From: Ventricola sp036297385
Lineage (GTDB): Bacteria; Bacillota; Clostridia; Christensenellales; Aristaeellaceae
Length of the DNA: 64,000 nt
Direction of reading: 5' to 3'
NCBI GenBank assembly: GCA_036297385.1
Contig: JAXJLD010000117.1
Location: 36,580-100,579 of the forward strand
This document shows, piece after piece, positions 9,574-18,317 of this stretch (its first letter is position 1; every line of letters starts with the position of its first letter). The position numbers were made by a program, and so were the translations under genes. The notes under the pieces were generated by a model. It searched no databases and had not been told where the DNA came from. It was given only the letters and a program-made list of their open reading frames with translations.

Positions 9574-12114
9574 GTGAAGACGTATCTGAACCGCTATCGG
9601 TTTGTGGCGCTTGTCATCGCGCTGCTTTTCGGCGTGCTGGTGATGCAGCTGTTCAATCTTCAGGTGGTCGATTATGAGGAAAATCTGGAGAAGGCGGAGA
9701 GCAAAAAAACCAAGGTGATCACGAGTCAAGGTTCTCGCGGTACCATCATGGATGTCAACTCCATGACGCTTGCCTACGATAAGCAGATTTACAACGTGCA
9801 GTTTTACCGTGATCCCAACTTTGTCTCATCAGCCAAGGATGAGGAAGGCAAAACCATTTCATCCAACCAGGTATATACCAATTCCATTATCGATGTGATT
9901 GATATCGTGGAGCGCAACGGTGGTACGATGAATACGTCTTTCTCTCTCTTACAGGATGAGATGACGGGTATGTGGGTCTTTGCATGGAACAACAATGACT
10001 ACACGGCTTCTCAGCAGGCAGCAAGAGAGAAGATGTGGCGAAGCAACTTCTTCGTACAGAACGTGGAACAGCAGGAGTTGTTCGGCAGGCTCTGCACCAA
10101 GTATAAGATTCCGGAGGATCTGCCGACAGAGAAGAAGATTCAAGTGCTGGGCGTATGGGAAACCATGCAGAATAATGCGTTTCTTTCGCAGCCCATCACC
10201 ATCGCTTCCAATGTAAGCTGGGAAACGGTCATCGAGATTGAGGCCAAGGCGCTTTCGCTGGAAGGCGTGACGGTTTCCGTAAGCAGCCAGCGCGTGTATC
10301 CCAACGGCACGATGGCCTGCCATGTGATCGGCTACATCGGCAAGATTCAGAATTACGATACCTATTATGCCAGCTATAAGGACAAGGGCTATGCGCTGTC
10401 GGATCTGATTGGTTTGGACGGCGTAGAGAAAACCATGGAGGACTGGCTGACGCCCTGCACGACGCAGCGCGTGGGCAAGCGCGTGGTAGAGATCGACCGA
10501 TTCGGCGCGATCAGCCGCACACTTTCAACCACAGAAGCCACAGATGGCAATAATATCAAGCTGACCATCGACTCCAACTTGCAGCGCGTGACGGAGGAAG
10601 CACTCAAAAACAACATCGAGTACATCCGAAATGAGCAGGAGAAAAAGCTCAAAGAAGATAGTTGGCTTGATGCGAACAAAAACGAGCTTCAGGGTACTTC
10701 GCGCGATTTTGACTCTAGTCCCATTCAGCTTGCAGAAAAGGGTGCAGTGGTCGTCATTGACATGGAGGGCCGCGTGCTGTCGCTGGCAAGCTATCCGCCA
10801 TATGACCCCAATGCGTTCATCGTCGGCGGCGAAGCGGCTGCCAATGTTCTGCTGGATTCCCGCAACCCGTTGGTGAACTACGCCATTGGTTCACGCGATA
10901 CGCCGGGCTCCATTTTTAAGCTGGTGACGGCAACGGCTGGCCTGCTGACAGGACAGCTCACGATGACAGAGGCGATTGATGACGAGGGCGTATTTGATAA
11001 ATACGACAAGACCAATCCGCCACGCTGCTGGCTGAATCAAAAGCTGCTTCATAAGCATGCCAACCAAACGGTAAAGGAAGGCATCTCGCACTCCTGCAAC
11101 TATTTCTTCTATACTGTCGGCTCAAGGCTTTACGAAAATACGGACGATCAGCTCTATAAGACGGCTGCCCTGTACGGCCTGACAACCAAGACAGGCATTG
11201 ACTTGCCCGGCGAGCTTCAGGGCTATGTAGCCAGCCAGACGACGCTGTATGACAAGAACAAGGCGATCAGTGCTTCTCAGCAGGCAACATGGCGTCCTTC
11301 GATCGTGTTCAATCAGATTAAACAGCATCTGATTACCATCGGCGAAGAATTCAACATGACTTTTGAAGAAGCAAAGCTGGAAAAATGCGTCAAGCGCCTC
11401 ATGGATATGGCGGTGGATTACAACCAGAATGACTGGCTGCCGGAAATCCGTACCATTTTGATGGAAGAGCTGGATATGCCCCGCGAGCTGGTTTACCTCC
11501 AGCGCGTGGCAGGCGATATCTTTATCAAGCTGAACGAAATCAAATGGGGCGGTTCGGAGGCGATCATGGCCGCGGTCGGTCAGTCGATCACCTCCGTCAC
11601 GCCGGTTGCATTGGCGCGCTATGTGGCTGCGGTGGCAAACGGCGGCTATGTGTACGATCTGCGCCTGATTGATTCTATCATCTCTCCGGAGGGCGAAGTG
11701 CTCAGCCAGAGCACGCCGATTCTCGCCTCTCAAATTGAGGGGGACAATGTTGAAGAATATCTCGCCTATATCCGCGAGGGCATGGGCGGCGTTACGGAAG
11801 GCGACGGTACGGCGGCACGCTTCTTTAACGGCGACATCTATAAGACTGTTCGCGATAACATTGCCGCTAAAACGGGTACGGCAGAAAAGACCAAGATTGA
11901 CTTGGAGAACAACGCGTGGATGATCGCCTTTGCTCCGTACAATGCGAGCGACCCCAGTGTGAAGCCGGAAATCGCTATCTGCGTGTACATCCCGCATGGA
12001 TACAGCGGCTCCTATTGCTCGATGACGATTCGTGATATCGTTCAGTATCACATGGAACACAGGCTGCTGGACAACGAGGACTTCATGGCGCCGTCCAATT
12101 CTTTGGCATACTGA
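9574..12114 (+). CDS. mrdA: penicillin-binding protein 2 (class B, elongasome transpeptidase)
   Basis: Cross-links lateral peptidoglycan with RodA. The 846-residue protein has an N-terminal membrane anchor (about 8-28), a dimerisation domain and a transpeptidase domain with the three catalytic motifs SIFK at 446-449, SCN at 507-509 and KTG at 766-768. The spacing between SCN and KTG is about 260 residues, roughly 80-100 more than usual, because of a mostly helical charged insert at about 570-660. Start is GTG 9574 with CGGAGG 11 bases upstream. The gene sits between mreD and rodA-linked genes, which fits the elongasome role. Confidence 0.93.
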   Translation: MKTYLNRYRFVALVIALLFGVLVMQLFNLQVVDYEENLEKAESKKTKVITSQGSRGTIMDVNSMTLAYDKQIYNVQFYRDPNFVSSAKDEEGKTISSNQVYTNSIIDVIDIVERNGGTMNTSFSLLQDEMTGMWVFAWNNNDYTASQQAAREKMWRSNFFVQNVEQQELFGRLCTKYKIPEDLPTEKKIQVLGVWETMQNNAFLSQPITIASNVSWETVIEIEAKALSLEGVTVSVSSQRVYPNGTMACHVIGYIGKIQNYDTYYASYKDKGYALSDLIGLDGVEKTMEDWLTPCTTQRVGKRVVEIDRFGAISRTLSTTEATDGNNIKLTIDSNLQRVTEEALKNNIEYIRNEQEKKLKEDSWLDANKNELQGTSRDFDSSPIQLAEKGAVVVIDMEGRVLSLASYPPYDPNAFIVGGEAAANVLLDSRNPLVNYAIGSRDTPGSIFKLVTATAGLLTGQLTMTEAIDDEGVFDKYDKTNPPRCWLNQKLLHKHANQTVKEGISHSCNYFFYTVGSRLYENTDDQLYKTAALYGLTTKTGIDLPGELQGYVASQTTLYDKNKAISASQQATWRPSIVFNQIKQHLITIGEEFNMTFEEAKLEKCVKRLMDMAVDYNQNDWLPEIRTILMEELDMPRELVYLQRVAGDIFIKLNEIKWGGSEAIMAAVGQSITSVTPVALARYVAAVANGGYVYDLRLIDSIISPEGEVLSQSTPILASQIEGDNVEEYLAYIREGMGGVTEGDGTAARFFNGDIYKTVRDNIAAKTGTAEKTKIDLENNAWMIAFAPYNASDPSVKPEIAICVYIPHGYSGSYCSMTIRDIVQYHMEHRLLDNEDFMAPSNSLAY

Positions 12115-12141
12115 CAGCCTGAACGGAGAGGATAACACACG

Positions 12142-12852
12142 ATGGGTAAAATTTGGGCTGTCTGCTCCGGCAGCGGCGGCGTTGGCAAATCCATGATTGC
12201 GCTGTCGCTGGCTGTCGGAGCGGCCAAATCCGGTAAGCAGGCAATCCTGCTGGATGCATCTGGAACGGCGCGCGCTTGCGATTTAATCCTTGGGCTTGAA
12301 AGCATGGTGGCGCTGGATATGCTGGATGTCATCCGCAATCAGGTGAGCATGGAGGCCGCGTTATATGAGGTGCCGCAGTATCCACGCCTGCGCTTTGCCT
12401 GCGCATCGCTATACGACGATGTAGCCGTTTCGGAGATCTCCGGCGTACTGCTGGCGCTTCATTCACTGTGTGATGTGCTGGTGATCGATCTGCCCACAGG
12501 GCAAGCTGATCTGGGGCGCGGTGTTCTGCGGCGCGGAGATGAGCGGCTGCTTGTAACCCGGCCGGACGATGCGTCGATCCGGTCGGCAGAGCGCCTGATG
12601 ATGCGCTGTGCTGGCAGCCCTGCCTCCGACAATCTGGTTATCAATCGCATGAAAATGAACAGGCTTGACAAGAAAGCACAGCATCCGCAGTCTGTTGTAG
12701 AAAATCTGCTGGATCGGGCGGCGGTTGCCTGCATCCCTGAGGATCCGAGCATCCCCGCCAGCGAGCGGCGCGGCAAAGCAGCCATTGAGTGCGACGGCCC
12801 TGCATGGACAGCTCTGAGCAAGTTGACTCAGACGCTGCTGGGTGATGCGTAA
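12142..12852 (+). CDS. MinD/ParA-like P-loop protein with altered active site
   Basis: The 236-residue protein aligns with MinD from its first residue: GKIWAVCSGSGGVGKS corresponds to the MinD deviant Walker A. The signature lysine (position 11 of MinD) is Ser11 here, while the P-loop Lys16 is kept. The switch region DxD is DAS, and the Walker B-like stretch is VIDLPTGQ. The C-terminus (LSKLTQTLLGDA) does not form the basic amphipathic membrane helix of MinD. It takes the place where minC-minD often lie between mrdA and rodA, but no minC or minE is present. It probably binds nucleotide, but hydrolysis by the MinD mechanism is doubtful. Function unknown. Confidence 0.75.
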   Translation: MGKIWAVCSGSGGVGKSMIALSLAVGAAKSGKQAILLDASGTARACDLILGLESMVALDMLDVIRNQVSMEAALYEVPQYPRLRFACASLYDDVAVSEISGVLLALHSLCDVLVIDLPTGQADLGRGVLRRGDERLLVTRPDDASIRSAERLMMRCAGSPASDNLVINRMKMNRLDKKAQHPQSVVENLLDRAAVACIPEDPSIPASERRGKAAIECDGPAWTALSKLTQTLLGDA

Positions 12853-12869
12853 CGAAACGAGGAGTGAGT

Positions 12870-14042
12870 ATGCGCAATTCGGACAACAGTCGGCTTTCCA
12901 AGCCGCATTTTGACTGGCCGCTTCTGGTCGCCAGCTATCTGCTGGCACTTTACGGCGTTCTGGCGATCACCATCGCCAACTTTAACCCTAATCTGGGCGC
13001 AGACCGTTCGCTTCAGCAGCTGGTCATGGACGCGAATAACGGCAGGCTTCAGCTCATGTGGGTTGTGGTCAGCATGGTGGCCGTCTCGTTGATGATGACG
13101 ATCAAGTATGATATCATCGGCCGTCTCTGGCCAGTGATTTACTTTGTCGATATCGTTCTGCTTGGATTGGTTCTGACTACCTCTAAGATCAACGGCGTGG
13201 CGGGCTGGTTTCAGTTTCTTGACCGCACCTTCCAGCCGTCGGAGCTGGCCAAGCTGGCGCTGATTATCACGCTTTCCAAGGCGCTGACACGCTATCCAGA
13301 CAGGCCGATTCCCAATTTTCGCTATTTTGTCTATATTTGTCTGCACTTCGGCATTCCTGCGCTGTTAATTGCTGCACAGCCTGACATCGGCACGCTGATG
13401 GTTTTTTGTGTCATCTTCGTCGCGCTGCTGTTCCTGTCTGGCTTTGAACTGCGTTGGATGTTCCTGATGGGCGGACTGGCCATTGCTGCGGTCACGCCGG
13501 TTATCTTCTATCTGGCCTCGACCAACAACTTCCGCTGGCTGCGCCTAGTGGCCTTTATCAACCCGGAGTCCGATCCTACCGGCAGCAGTTATCAGATCAT
13601 CAATTCCAAGGTGACCATTGGTTCGGGCGGACTATACGGAAAAGGCGCATGGGCAAAAGGCACGCTAACACACCTGAACTATGTGCCGGAGAACCATACG
13701 GACTTTATCTTCTCCGTTGTGGGCGAAACACTGGGCTTTGTTGGTTCGCTCGTTCTGCTGGGACTGTATGCCTTCGTCATTTTCCGTATGCTGCTGCTGG
13801 CCTATCACACGAAGGATCGTTTCGGCCAGCTCATCATCATCGGCGTGATGGCGATGCTGCTCTTCCACGTCTATGAGAACATTGGTATGTGCATCGGTGT
13901 TATGCCCATTACCGGCATCCCGCTTCCCTTTATTAGCTATGGCGGCACCAACCTTGTGGTAAACATGGCCGGTATCGGCTTGGTGCTGAACGTGACGGCT
14001 TACAAGAGCTCGATTAACTTGCACGAGAATCAACGATCGTAG
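12870..14042 (+). CDS. rodA: RodA/FtsW-family peptidoglycan polymerase (SEDS)
   Basis: Polymerises glycan strands from lipid II together with a class B PBP. The 390 residues span about ten transmembrane helices and include the SEDS motifs FQPSELAKLAL, AAQPDIGTLMV, the PENHTDFIFSVVGE loop with the catalytic Asp region, and GIPLPFISYGGTNL near the C-terminus. ATG 12870 has GAGGAG five bases before it; a GTG at 12864 overlaps that site. FtsW is very similar, but linkage to mreBCD and mrdA favours RodA. Confidence 0.92.
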   Translation: MRNSDNSRLSKPHFDWPLLVASYLLALYGVLAITIANFNPNLGADRSLQQLVMDANNGRLQLMWVVVSMVAVSLMMTIKYDIIGRLWPVIYFVDIVLLGLVLTTSKINGVAGWFQFLDRTFQPSELAKLALIITLSKALTRYPDRPIPNFRYFVYICLHFGIPALLIAAQPDIGTLMVFCVIFVALLFLSGFELRWMFLMGGLAIAAVTPVIFYLASTNNFRWLRLVAFINPESDPTGSSYQIINSKVTIGSGGLYGKGAWAKGTLTHLNYVPENHTDFIFSVVGETLGFVGSLVLLGLYAFVIFRMLLLAYHTKDRFGQLIIIGVMAMLLFHVYENIGMCIGVMPITGIPLPFISYGGTNLVVNMAGIGLVLNVTAYKSSINLHENQRS

Positions 14043-14106
14043 CGGTGTTCTACGCATACAGCCCTATGCATAGTCTTGAGCAGACAAGGCGAAGGGGGAA
14101 GAGCGT

Positions 14107-14745
14107 ATGAATCAGTCAAGTAATCACACGGTGGTTACGCAGATGACAACCAGAGAGCGCAGGGCATGGAAGCCCGAAAGCGGGACAAAAAAACTTGTCA
14201 AAAAACGGCTGCTAAGAAATACGACGGTCTTTGCAGCCGTTTCCTTATGTCTCGGCATAGGTGCGCTGATGGCGTATCAAAAGCCACAGGAGGCACAATC
14301 CGTCATGAACCATGTGACGGCAGGCTTTGAGTATGATGATACATTGGGGCGGCTCCAGTTTGTCAGCCATATCTTACCGGAGAGCGCGATGGTGTTCCTT
14401 CAAGGCGGGGAGGCGGAAGAGACGCTCTTTGTACCAACCAGTGCGCAGGTATCACATCGATGGACGGAAGAAGAGCCATGGCTGGAATATGACTGTATTG
14501 GAGATGTGCGCGCGTGTCAGGATGGCGAAATCATGACGGTTGTGAAAAATCGTCAGAACGCCTATACGGTGCGTGTGCTGCATGAAAATGGCTGCGAATC
14601 CATTTACAGTGGCCTGCGCGACGTGCATATCCGCGAGCAGGATACTGTTCAGGCAGGTCAGCAGCTCGGCACTGCGGCAGGAACAGCAGCCTTTGAGTGG
14701 CGCAAAGACGGGCTGTCCGTGATGCCAGTCTTTGCTGAAATTTGA
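14107..14745 (+). CDS. LytM-fold membrane protein, SpoIVFA-like, catalytically degenerate
   Basis: The 212-residue protein has a basic cytoplasmic region, one transmembrane segment (about 39-57) and a C-terminal M23/LytM-like fold recognised from HENGCESIYSGL and DTVQAGQQLGTAAG. The zinc ligands of active M23 peptidases (HxxxD and the final HxH) are not present, so it should not cut peptidoglycan. It lies directly before an SpoIVFB-like protease, the order of spoIVFA-spoIVFB, where the LytM protein holds the protease inactive. That makes a regulatory scaffold the best guess. Start ATG 14107 follows GGGGGA. Confidence 0.75.
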   Translation: MNQSSNHTVVTQMTTRERRAWKPESGTKKLVKKRLLRNTTVFAAVSLCLGIGALMAYQKPQEAQSVMNHVTAGFEYDDTLGRLQFVSHILPESAMVFLQGGEAEETLFVPTSAQVSHRWTEEEPWLEYDCIGDVRACQDGEIMTVVKNRQNAYTVRVLHENGCESIYSGLRDVHIREQDTVQAGQQLGTAAGTAAFEWRKDGLSVMPVFAEI

Positions 14746-14746
14746 T

Positions 14747-15625
14747 ATGCGTGTCCGATTTCATCCCTGCTTGGCGCTGTATCTGGCCAGTATGGCGTTA
14801 TTTTCATCATGGAGGTCGGTATTTTGCGCAGCTTTTGCACTCCTTGTACATGAAGCAGGCCATGCTGCAGCTGGACTGCTCTTCAAAGAGCCTATTGCAG
14901 AAATTGAGCTGACACCCTTCGGCGGCGTGATGACCTATGCGCCAGGGGCAATCCCAAGCAAGGGACTGCGTGGCGCATTCCTGTCCGCAGCGGGGCCGTT
15001 GGGTAACGAACTGGGGATGTTGGGCGCTGCTGCCGCACATCGTTTGTTGGGCATGGAATGGACGCAAAACCTGATACTGGCAAACCTGACGATGCTGCTG
15101 CTCAATCTTCTGCCCGTATTGCCGCTCGACGGCGGGAGCATTGTATTCAGCATCGGTTACTATTTTTTCCATGCCGCCAAGTTAATCCGCTTTCTTTCTG
15201 TTTGTGGCGTGGCAGCCGGATTGGGGCTTTGGCTGTTGGCGTTCTATGGACTGGCGAAGCTAGGCATAATCAACTGCTCGCTTCTGATCATCGGAGGATA
15301 CATGATGATCTGTGCTGTGAAGAGCCGCAACATGATGCTGGCGCAAAACGTGTATGCCGTCGTGCAGGAACGGCAGGCAGAAATGCCGGAGGGCGTGCGC
15401 AGGATACAGCCCTTTAGCGTAGCGCCGGAAACGCGTGTACAGGCGCTCCTTGCGCCCATGGCACGCGTACCCTGCGCGGCGTTTGTCATCAAAGCCGCCG
15501 GAGAAACGCATATCCTGAGCGAACAGGAGGTCTGCCGAATGCTGCTCGCGCATCCATCACTCACGATCGAAGAGGCAATTGCCATTGAGCATGAAAAACC
15601 GGAGAAAATCCTGCTTTATCCTTGA
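14747..15625 (+). CDS. M50 intramembrane metalloprotease, SpoIVFB-like
   Basis: Polytopic site-2-type protease. In sporulators SpoIVFB cleaves pro-sigma-K in the mother cell. The 292-residue protein has the zinc motif HEAGH near residue 37, the third-ligand motif LLPVLPLDGG near 120, several transmembrane helices and a C-terminal CBS-like soluble region. The stop of the preceding gene and ATG 14747 lie one base apart (TGATATG), pointing to coupled translation; a TTG at 14732 is the alternative start. Pairing with the SpoIVFA-like gene suggests the organism sporulates or descends from a sporulator. Confidence 0.85.
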   Translation: MRVRFHPCLALYLASMALFSSWRSVFCAAFALLVHEAGHAAAGLLFKEPIAEIELTPFGGVMTYAPGAIPSKGLRGAFLSAAGPLGNELGMLGAAAAHRLLGMEWTQNLILANLTMLLLNLLPVLPLDGGSIVFSIGYYFFHAAKLIRFLSVCGVAAGLGLWLLAFYGLAKLGIINCSLLIIGGYMMICAVKSRNMMLAQNVYAVVQERQAEMPEGVRRIQPFSVAPETRVQALLAPMARVPCAAFVIKAAGETHILSEQEVCRMLLAHPSLTIEEAIAIEHEKPEKILLYP

Positions 15626-15650
15626 AACATTGCCTTAGGTGAGCTACAAT
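15622..15650 (+). promoter_or_regulatory. promoter for the DEAD-box helicase gene
   Basis: TTGAAA at 15622-15627 and TACAAT at 15645-15650 with a 17-bp spacer. It overlaps the end of the M50 protease gene and places the transcript start near 15657, downstream of the GTG at 15639. Confidence 0.75.
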
Positions 15651-15686
15651 AGAAGAGAAATAATATGCAAGAGTGAGGATACAGTT

Positions 15687-16880
15687 GTGAGTGATACACA
15701 GCAAAATCAAAATGGGCATCCGCTTGTTCAAATGGGCATCAGCGACGAAGTTGTGCGTGCCTTTGACTGGATGGGCTTTACCAAGCTGACAGGCATACAG
15801 CAGAAGTGTATTCCATTGATGATGGATGGACATGACGTAATTGCCATTGCACCGACGGGCACAGGCAAGACGTTAGGCTTTGGCATCCCGATGCTGGAAT
15901 ATGTCAATCTGGATGATTCGTCCGTGCAGGAGATCGTCCTCGCGCCGACGCGCGAGCTGGCACAGCAGATTGCCGACGAGCTATCCAACTTGGCGCACTA
16001 CATCAAGGGCGCGAAAATCGCCGTAATTTATGGCGGACAGCCTTTTGGCAAGCAGATGAATGCGCTTGCCCGCAAGCCTCAGATTCTCGTGGCAACGCCG
16101 GGCCGACTGCTTGACCATATGCATCGCGGAAACATCAAGCTGTCTACCGTACATACGATGGTGCTTGACGAGGCGGACGAAATGCTCAAGATGGGCTTCA
16201 TTCAGGACGTAGAGAAGATCATCGAAAGCGCCGATCCGAACCGACAGCTCGTCATGTTCAGCGCAACCACCAATCAGGATGTGCTGACTGTTTCATGGAA
16301 ATATCAGCACGATCCAATTGAGATCGTCGTGCAGGCCGATGCAGAGAATAAGCCGGATATCACACAGTACGTCATTGAATCCGACCAAAAGCAGAAGTAT
16401 GAGCACCTGCTGTATCTGCTCGATTCTGATCAGTATAAACGCATCATGATCTTCTGCAACACGAAAGATATGACGTCGCGCCTGTGTGAGCGACTCAAGA
16501 AAGCGGGATACAACGCCGAGTGCCTGCATGGCGATGTACGCCAGTCCCAGCGCGATAAGGTTATGACCGGCTTCCGCAAAGGAAAGTTTGAAATCCTCGT
16601 GGCCACCGATGTGGCAGCGCGCGGCATCGACGTGGATGATGTAGAAGCGGTGTTCAATTACGATCTTCCGGATAAGCAGGAGTTTTACGTACACCGCATC
16701 GGTCGAACGGGACGCGCCAAGCGAGCAGGTGTGAGCTTCTCTTTCGTCAGCTTCCGAGACAGCATCCGCATGGACGAGATTCTCAAGTACACACACATTG
16801 CGCCGATTCAGCTTGTCTTTGATGCGTTTGGCACGCTGTGTTACAAAGAAAGTGGAGAGCCGTTTCTGGAGAATGTTTGA
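15687..16880 (+). CDS. DEAD-box ATP-dependent RNA helicase
   Basis: Unwinds RNA duplexes in ribosome assembly or mRNA turnover. All family motifs are visible in 397 residues: Q motif GFTKLTGIQQ, motif I APTGTGKT, Ia APTRELA, Ib TPGR, II DEAD, III SAT, V ATDVAARGID and VI HRIGRTGRA. There is no long C-terminal extension, so it is a minimal helicase core of the CshA/DeaD/RhlE group; the subgroup cannot be fixed. GTG 15687 is chosen because GAGGA lies seven bases before it and it follows the promoter; an earlier in-frame GTG lies inside the promoter. Its 3' end overlaps a convergent small gene by about 40 bp. Confidence 0.92.
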   Translation: MSDTQQNQNGHPLVQMGISDEVVRAFDWMGFTKLTGIQQKCIPLMMDGHDVIAIAPTGTGKTLGFGIPMLEYVNLDDSSVQEIVLAPTRELAQQIADELSNLAHYIKGAKIAVIYGGQPFGKQMNALARKPQILVATPGRLLDHMHRGNIKLSTVHTMVLDEADEMLKMGFIQDVEKIIESADPNRQLVMFSATTNQDVLTVSWKYQHDPIEIVVQADAENKPDITQYVIESDQKQKYEHLLYLLDSDQYKRIMIFCNTKDMTSRLCERLKKAGYNAECLHGDVRQSQRDKVMTGFRKGKFEILVATDVAARGIDVDDVEAVFNYDLPDKQEFYVHRIGRTGRAKRAGVSFSFVSFRDSIRMDEILKYTHIAPIQLVFDAFGTLCYKESGEPFLENV

Positions 16881-17092
16881 TGTGCTTCTATCCTGAATCC
16901 GCTGATCTCACTGGGCATCAGCAGCGGAATCAGGATGCGCTCTTGGATCGGTTCGCTGGACAGCAGCTTGATGTGGGAAAGATTCTCCGAGCAGTCTATA
17001 CGCTTGATGCTGGGGTGGTTTTCCAGAATGCCCTTAGCCTTTTCCAGAGCATCTGCCGGACCGTAGATCGTCAGCAATGTGCAGAATGTCAA
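16841..17092 (-). CDS. small uncharacterised protein, possible ferredoxin-like fold
   Basis: I do not recognise this 83-residue protein. It starts with TTG, but a near-perfect AGGGAGGA ribosome binding site lies six bases before it, which a chance frame would rarely have. The sequence looks like a folded beta-alpha-beta-beta-alpha-beta domain: TLLTIYG, then helix ADALEKAKGILENH, then strand SIKRIDC, SHIKLLSS, a helix and GFRIEAH. That order resembles small HMA- or ACT-like folds. The gene overlaps the 3' end of the helicase gene on the other strand. A real gene is likely; the function is unknown. Confidence 0.6.
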   Translation of the reverse strand: MTFCTLLTIYGPADALEKAKGILENHPSIKRIDCSENLSHIKLLSSEPIQERILIPLLMPSEISGFRIEAHQTFSRNGSPLSL

Positions 17093-17217
17093 GCTGATTC
17101 CTCCCTAAAAAGCAGAAATTCAATGAAAAAGGATTGCACATCAGTTTTATTTATGATATGCTATGGACAGATACAGAGATACATTTGTATCGTATGACGA
17201 AAGCGAGGATATTAATC

Positions 17218-17514
17218 ATGGATGATATGGAAATGATGGAGAACGACAACATTATCGTGCTGACCGATGAGGACGGCGTGGATGTTGAATTCGAATTCTG
17301 CGCTTCTGTGGAGTATGAAGGCAACGAGTACGTCGTGCTGCTTCCGACCGAGGACGATGACGGCGAAGTTGTGATTCTGCAGGTCATGGAAGATGAGAAT
17401 GCGGATGAGGATGACGAAGCGACCTATGTCGGTGTGGACGATGAGGACGTGCTTCAGGCCGTGTTTGAGATCTTCAAGGAGCAGGCCGGAGACGAGTTTG
17501 ACTTTGAGGAGTAA
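17218..17514 (+). CDS. DUF1292 family acidic protein
   Basis: Small (98 residues), strongly acidic protein of the DUF1292 family widespread in Firmicutes, of unknown function. The hallmark N-terminal pattern is seen in NIIVLTDEDGVDVEFEF followed by a YEGNEYVVLLP strand and an acidic C-terminus. ATG 17218 with GAGGA eight bases upstream gives the usual family start; an upstream TTG extension lies in promoter-like sequence. In many genomes this family sits near a Holliday-junction resolvase gene; here it stands alone before the terminator shared with lexA. A weak promoter (TTGCAC 17134, TATGCT 17157, 17-bp spacer) may serve it. Confidence 0.85.
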   Translation: MDDMEMMENDNIIVLTDEDGVDVEFEFCASVEYEGNEYVVLLPTEDDDGEVVILQVMEDENADEDDEATYVGVDDEDVLQAVFEIFKEQAGDEFDFEE

Positions 17515-17526
17515 TTGCTCACATTC

Positions 17527-17577
17527 AAAAGCCACAAAAAAGCGCACGGGTTTTCCGGCGCTTTTTTTATGGCTTTT
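17527..17577. terminator. bidirectional terminator between the DUF1292 gene and lexA
   Basis: The inner arms AAAAAAGCGC (17536-17545) and GCGCTTTTTT pair perfectly. The outer arms AAAAGCCA (17527) and TGGCTTTT (17570) extend the stem. It is A-rich on one side and T-rich on the other, so it can stop transcription from both converging genes. Confidence 0.9.
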
Positions 17578-17619
17578 TTATTGGGGAAGAAGGAACAAAA
17601 AGACCATAATAGGGCAACA

Positions 17620-18249
17620 TCAAAACCTGCGAAGCAGGCTGACAACCTTGCCCAGAATTTGAACAGAAGGGACGATGATCGGCTCCATCGCGTCGTTTTC
17701 CGGCTGTAAGCGAAAGTGACCGTTTTCCTTATAAAAGCGCTTAACCGTCGCATCATCCTCGACCAATGCAACGACGATTTCGCCGTTATGCGCATCCGGC
17801 TGTTTGCGAACGACGATATAATCATCGTTGAAGATTCCCGCCTGAATCATGCTGTCCCCGCGCACGCGAAGGATAAAATGCTCGCCTTCGCCTACCAGAT
17901 CCGCTGGGAGAAGCATCTGCTCATCGATCTGCTCCTCGGCCAGTATGGGCTGACCGGCCGCGACACGGCCCACCACCGGAACCGAACATACACGGCTGTC
18001 CTCCACAGCTCCTGCATAGGCAGGAGGGTGCGACAGCCCAATGGCGCGCGGCTTCATGGCATCCCGATGCAGCAACCCCTTTTTTTCCAGCCGCGTCAGA
18101 TGGCCGTGTACTGTCGAGGTGGAACGCAAACCAACTGCCTCGCCGATTTCGCGAACAGAAGGCGGATATCCCCGCGTTTCGATAATCTCCTGAATGTAGG
18201 AGAGGATTTTAGTCTGCGTGTCGCCGCGCGGTCTTTGCTTGCCAGCCAT
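17620..18249 (-). CDS. lexA: SOS repressor LexA
   Basis: Represses DNA-damage genes and self-cleaves when RecA filaments form. The 209-residue protein has a winged helix-turn-helix (about 11-65, with GYPPSVREIGEAVGL) and an S24 protease domain. The cleavage site is Ala98-Gly99 in VAAGQP, the nucleophile Ser133 in GDSM and the general base Lys170 in TVKRF. ATG 18249 is chosen because the longer frame begins at 18282, inside the -10 element. An SOS-type box lies just upstream, consistent with autorepression. Confidence 0.96.
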   Translation of the reverse strand: MAGKQRPRGDTQTKILSYIQEIIETRGYPPSVREIGEAVGLRSTSTVHGHLTRLEKKGLLHRDAMKPRAIGLSHPPAYAGAVEDSRVCSVPVVGRVAAGQPILAEEQIDEQMLLPADLVGEGEHFILRVRGDSMIQAGIFNDDYIVVRKQPDAHNGEIVVALVEDDATVKRFYKENGHFRLQPENDAMEPIIVPSVQILGKVVSLLRRF

Positions 18250-18280
18250 AGTCGTCACAGCCTTTCTGATGATTCGATTC

Positions 18281-18310
18281 ATTATAGCATAAATTCTGTG
18301 CGAAAATCAA
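18281..18310 (-). promoter_or_regulatory. lexA promoter
   Basis: Read on the minus strand, TTGATT (18305-18310) and an extended -10 TGCTATAAT (hexamer 18281-18286) are separated by 18 bp. Confidence 0.8.
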
Positions 18311-18317
18311 GAAAAAT

